Shown: positions 43,733 to 43,759 of the stretch, piece by piece
How positions within the stretch are numbered: the stretch's first letter is position 1
Layout: every line of letters begins with the position of its first letter
Source of the DNA: Enterococcus thailandicus
GTDB lineage: Bacteria; Bacillota; Bacilli; Lactobacillales; Enterococcaceae
Assembly: GCF_001886265.1 (NCBI RefSeq)
Contig: NZ_JXLE01000010.1
Location: 62,979 to 106,737 of the forward strand
Direction: 5' to 3'
Length of the DNA stretch: 43,759 nt
Translations under genes and position numbers: made by a program
The notes under the pieces: generated by a model
Seen by the model: only the letters and a program-made list of their open reading frames with translations
Told to the model about the DNA's origin: nothing
Databases searched by the model: none

Positions 43733-43759
43733 ATGAAATCACTTAAAACTGTACTATTA
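43733..43759 (+). CDS. Start of a gene cut by the window edge
   Basis: Nine codons (MKSLKTVLL) behind AAGGAG 12 nt upstream. The Lys-then-hydrophobic start is typical of a signal peptide or membrane anchor, so an exported protein is likely. Nothing else can be said. Confidence 0.6.

Overview
The window looks like chromosomal DNA of a low-GC Gram-positive of the order Lactobacillales, most likely an Enterococcus. The signs are strong AAGGAGG-type ribosome binding sites, a RexA/RexB (AddAB-type) recombination nuclease, a ribonuclease PH fused to an RdgB-type pyrophosphatase, FabT-like palindromes between fabZ and fabI, a single-domain AA10 chitin oxidase close to the E. faecalis enzyme, and many small proteins of enterococcal type. 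The species cannot be fixed from the sequence alone.

Layout. 1-5,000 (minus strand): a LapA-domain membrane protein, an SDR oxidoreductase overlapping RNase Z, a DUF1269 membrane protein and the GTPase Obg. 5,000-9,600: gap (GAPDH), an exported alpha/beta hydrolase, the 6-phospho-muramidase MupG and a lipoprotein cyclophilin. 9,600-13,300: divergent fabZ/fabI with two FabT-like operators, ilvE and an MscS channel. 13,300-14,300: an AT-rich stretch with a 50-bp perfect palindrome and a decayed gene. 14,300-18,400: the LPMO gene under a cre site, then the murI / rph-rdgB / phosphodiesterase / cbpB operon. 18,500-21,500: a glnQHMP-type glutamine ABC operon. 21,700-26,600: trpS, and pheST behind a phenylalanine T-box. 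26,600-34,300: an HxlR regulator and rexBA. 34,300-37,300: the DtpT peptide transporter and a nitroreductase whose promoter carries the same CTTAC-N5-GTAAG palindrome as the HxlR promoter. 37,300-43,759: mostly small uncharacterised proteins, a C39-like exported protein, one tRNA-Gln(CUG), a universal stress protein and the first nine codons of a further gene.

The most striking unexplained structure is a dispersed element of 120 bp, called R1 here. It occurs at six loci, in full or partial form, sometimes as exact 120-bp tandem units (7413-7532, 34384-34623, 37355-37474, 40952-41071, with parts at 1-150, 3420-3498, 7330-7412 and 34624-34660). Each full unit folds into one long interrupted hairpin. 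Copies differ by compensatory changes that keep the pairs (C-G to T-A to G-C), so the structure appears to be conserved. At four of the six loci the same end of the element lies 0-15 nt from a stop codon, on the gene's own strand, and a terminator-like hairpin follows. This suggests a structured, transcribed 3'-UTR element of unknown function. A second repeat (R2; 3303-3415 and 41149-41262) is made of two hairpins, one terminator-like, and lies beside R1 at both places.

Most other genes are housekeeping. Regulation visible in the sequence includes FabT-like boxes, a CcpA cre site, a Phe T-box and the proposed HxlR operators.
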